From Mactromeris polynyma (lineage: Eukaryota > Mollusca > Bivalvia > Venerida > Mactridae): a stretch of DNA of 64,000 bases. Shown here piece after piece: positions 61,696 through 64,000 of this stretch (the first letter of the stretch is position 1; each line of letters begins with the position of its first letter). The DNA is taken from positions 23,992,264-24,056,263 of the forward strand of contig JASFXZ010000007.1 of the NCBI GenBank assembly GCA_032209605.1, written 5' to 3'. A model generated the notes under the pieces. It was not told the DNA's origin, did not search any database, and saw only the letters and a program-made list of their open reading frames with translations. The position numbers were made by a program, and so were the translations under genes.

Positions 61696-62101
61696 TTATT
61701 ATATACCAGATTTATATAGCGCCCGTTTCATGCGAAACACGTTCACAGGCGCTTTACATTTGTTGCAGCCACAAGGGCGCAGGTGCATCCTCTACCAGTG
61801 CAGATACAGCGTGATCTGACCAGAGGGACAGACTGAGAGAAAGCCCCCAGAAGGGAGAGAGAGAAATTGTGATACAGACATGCCCGGCATTTCTGCCTAG
61901 CTCTTATTTCGAATAGACAGTCTGGTTCTTTAATGTGCCCGGTGTATAGCACCGAAACACAGTACTTTCCTGGTTACATGCCAGTACTATGTTAGGTGGG
62001 AAACACTGAAAAGCATTTCTGTTTTATCCGGCGAGACGAGGGATCGAACCCACGACCTTCGGATTCGTAGTCAGCAGCGTTAACCACTGAGCCACAGAGC
62101 C
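61696..62101 (-). mobile_element. tRNA-derived SINE, minus strand, only in copy B
   Basis: Read on the minus strand, the head has box A (TGGCTCAGTGG, 62,094-62,084) and box B (GGTTCGATCC, 62,050-62,041). The anticodon loop CTACGAA reads ACG, arginine-like. A GC-richer body follows. The 3' end has GCGCTATATAAATCTGG and an AAT-type tail, a terminus shared with CR1/L2-like LINEs in many marine invertebrates as far as I recall. Copy A lacks it near 49,330-49,343. The target duplication is short or decayed (perhaps CATT). The body is about 400 bases. Confidence 0.85.
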
Positions 62102-62207
62102 ATTGCATGTACAAAATTCGTGAAATGAGCACAACAAAGTGAAAGAATTATGTATTGACAACAAGAGAAATTGTTTATTTTAAATCATTCATTTAAAAAA
62201 TGTTCAG

Positions 62208-62320
62208 AAAGTAGAACCGATTGCGTGTAGAGTTGACACAGATGCCCTCTATTCTCTGGAAAAGGAAATTGAGAGCGTCCCTAAAATGGGGCATCTTTGT
62301 TATGAATGCCTGTGAGACAA
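62208..62320 (+). pseudogene. Broken counterpart of the possible exon in copy A
   Basis: Matches 49,439-49,537 but a one-base deletion near 62,280 shifts the frame. If the copy A version was ever coding, this copy cannot make the same end. Confidence 0.25.
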
Positions 62321-63390
62321 TACATTATCAAAATAAGTGGAATATTTATATATCACTCTATGTTATTTTGAAAGAAGGATACAAGCAAAAAGATGAAATG
62401 AATTTAAACACAAGGGAACTACTATCAACAACTATTTTGTATTTCTCCTGAATAATGACACGCATTTTTCTTGATTTCAGCGGAGAAAAATTAGTTTTTT
62501 GGCAGATATTCTAGTGCTAAATGTAGAAAATGATTTTGATATCAAATTTCTTTAAGAATAAATATGACAGGCAATTTTGAATTGGTGATTTGTGATGACA
62601 ACCTATTGGTAATGCTGTACCTTTTATTAAGCACTGCTATAATGAAAAAGGAAATGACAATGGTAACAACGGAGTGGTAATTTCAGCATGTTTTGTATTG
62701 TGTGAAGCCGTTATCTAAATCAACAAATAAATTATAACAATGCATTTGGTTTGCAATTTCTCACGTACAGTAATTAATAAATTTTATATAATACAAGTTT
62801 TACAGAAAAAAGTCTAACGTTTGAATGGCAAAGTATCATTTTACATCATTATAATTACAATGTACTATACTCATTAGATCTACTCCCAATTTTACCCATC
62901 ACGTATGTTTGTGTTCCTTTTGCCATTTTTCGCTGATTGATTGTTGATGTTTATATTTTCATGTCTCCATACAGCTTTAGTGAGGATATGCTCTTCACTA
63001 ATATTGCTTCATACTTTATAAGTGGTAAAGTTTGCGAGGTGGTAACATTTTGCCAATTTCGCGAATGCACAAAATTCGCAACAATTTACATAGCGTACAT
63101 TTCCACTTCCACTGAAATATATTTATCTACGCACCGTGTAGCAAGTCCATGGAGTCACATCTAAAGCACTGTGTGGCCGAAAATACTTTCCAACTTTTGG
63201 AGACTTAGATGACATTAAGAAATTGATAATTTTACGATGTGTAGATATCATAAACAAACTGATTTCAGCGATTCGCAAACTTTCGACACGCGATTAATCC
63301 ACTTATACAGTAGGTTATAATGTTAATTATAGAATACATGTATCGATTTTATTCACAGAAAAAGACAAGCTATGGCATTTTTCTGTATAA

Positions 63391-63459
63391 TAATAATAAT
63401 AATAATAAGAACAAGAACAAGAACAAGAACAAGAACAAGAACAAAACAAGAACAAGAAC
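63391..63459. repeat. TAA and AAGAAC microsatellite
   Basis: TAA repeats followed by about nine AAGAAC-type units. Copy A has only a short TAA run at the same place (50,842-50,855), so the hexamer arose or expanded after duplication. Confidence 0.95.
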
Positions 63460-63530
63460 GACTTTATTTAAAGAGGCAACACAGTTGGGCAAGCCCAGTC
63501 TTCCCTGTGAGCCTCTATGAAATATACATG
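63460..63530 (-). repeat. Probable non-LTR element 3' end (copy B)
   Basis: Same AAATAAAGTCGTT-type terminus as 50,856-50,915, next to the expanded microsatellite, as expected for a LINE or SINE tail. Confidence 0.45.
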
Positions 63531-64000
63531 TTTACAACATAATGCTACATAAACCATTATAATAGGCAGGTATAGATACACAAACAATTAAAATTTTACC
63601 TGAAAAAGAAACAACAACAAAAAAACAATGTATGAGATTATACATAATTATATAACAATATAACAATAGACATGACACTATTTTCAATGTATAAGTTATA
63701 TATAGAGCAATGTCAATCAGATTTTATGACAGAGGAACTTGGTATATATTCGACCATCACTAAAGCGGACATTCTCGACATTCGAATATCATTTATGCAT
63801 AATAATAATAAAAATTCGCACAGCAAGCTAAATTAATTTCTCACTTGTTTGACAATGTTTTAAACGTTTAAATTCACACTCACTCACGCGGAAATGTTGT
63901 CTTAAGTTATCTGAGGGTTAATAACGTGTTCATACACGAAACAGAACCTCCCACGCGAATCATTAGGGAACAAAATAAATTGAAGGCAATAATGGGAAGT

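Larger units (their letters stand above)
55401..64000. repeat. Tandem duplication, copy B (continues past the window)
   Basis: Matches copy A from 55,401 to the last base (64,000 pairs with 51,393). It is about 1.3 kb longer because of an expanded minisatellite, a roughly 930-bp segment with a 23-bp satellite, and a SINE, partly offset by sequence found only in copy A. Confidence 0.93.

Overview
This is AT-rich animal nuclear DNA, most likely from a mollusc and probably a bivalve. The case rests on the overall make-up: spliced-gene remnants, no prokaryotic-style operons, tRNA-derived SINEs, many short terminal-inverted-repeat (TIR) elements and minisatellites. The species cannot be named from sequence alone. 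Almost nothing in the window codes for protein. The clearest coding piece is the last exon of a + strand gene that enters from the left and ends at base 382. Long reading frames elsewhere are by-products of tandem repeats or are broken between duplicate copies.

Layout. 1-690: an 18-bp minisatellite in an intron, then the final exon and 3' UTR of the incoming gene. 800-11,900: a patchwork of small DNA-transposon-like elements, including one nested pair with a target duplication, a 150-bp tandem repeat, a long perfect-looking hairpin element, a tRNA-like fragment, and the ruins of a Tc1/mariner transposase (minus strand, about 9,775-10,130). 11,899-43,169: four head-to-tail copies of a large segment (about 10.0, 5.0, 8.0 and 8.2 kb) with sharp outer edges. 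The copies differ by deletions and by transposon insertions that give filled and empty sites. Patterns of shared indels link copies 1 and 3 in some places and copies 2 and 4 or 3 and 4 in others, so the array is a mosaic made by unequal exchange or conversion. 43,170-44,089: short unique stretch. 44,090-51,393 and 55,401-64,000: a second, unrelated two-copy tandem duplication that runs off the right edge. Between its copies lies a 4-kb spacer with small repeats.

The most informative observations come from comparing duplicates. One SINE at 50,264-50,517 has a 13-bp target duplication and a clean empty site in the other copy. A second, minus-strand SINE at 61,696-62,101 is absent from the first copy. 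A minisatellite has two units in one copy and nine in the other. A 23-bp satellite with 24 units is present only in the second copy and reads open in all three forward frames. In the four-copy array, a 50-base cloverleaf-like inverted-repeat motif occurs six times in two different sequence contexts. No coding or immune-type system could be supported; the interest here is genome structure and mobile DNA.
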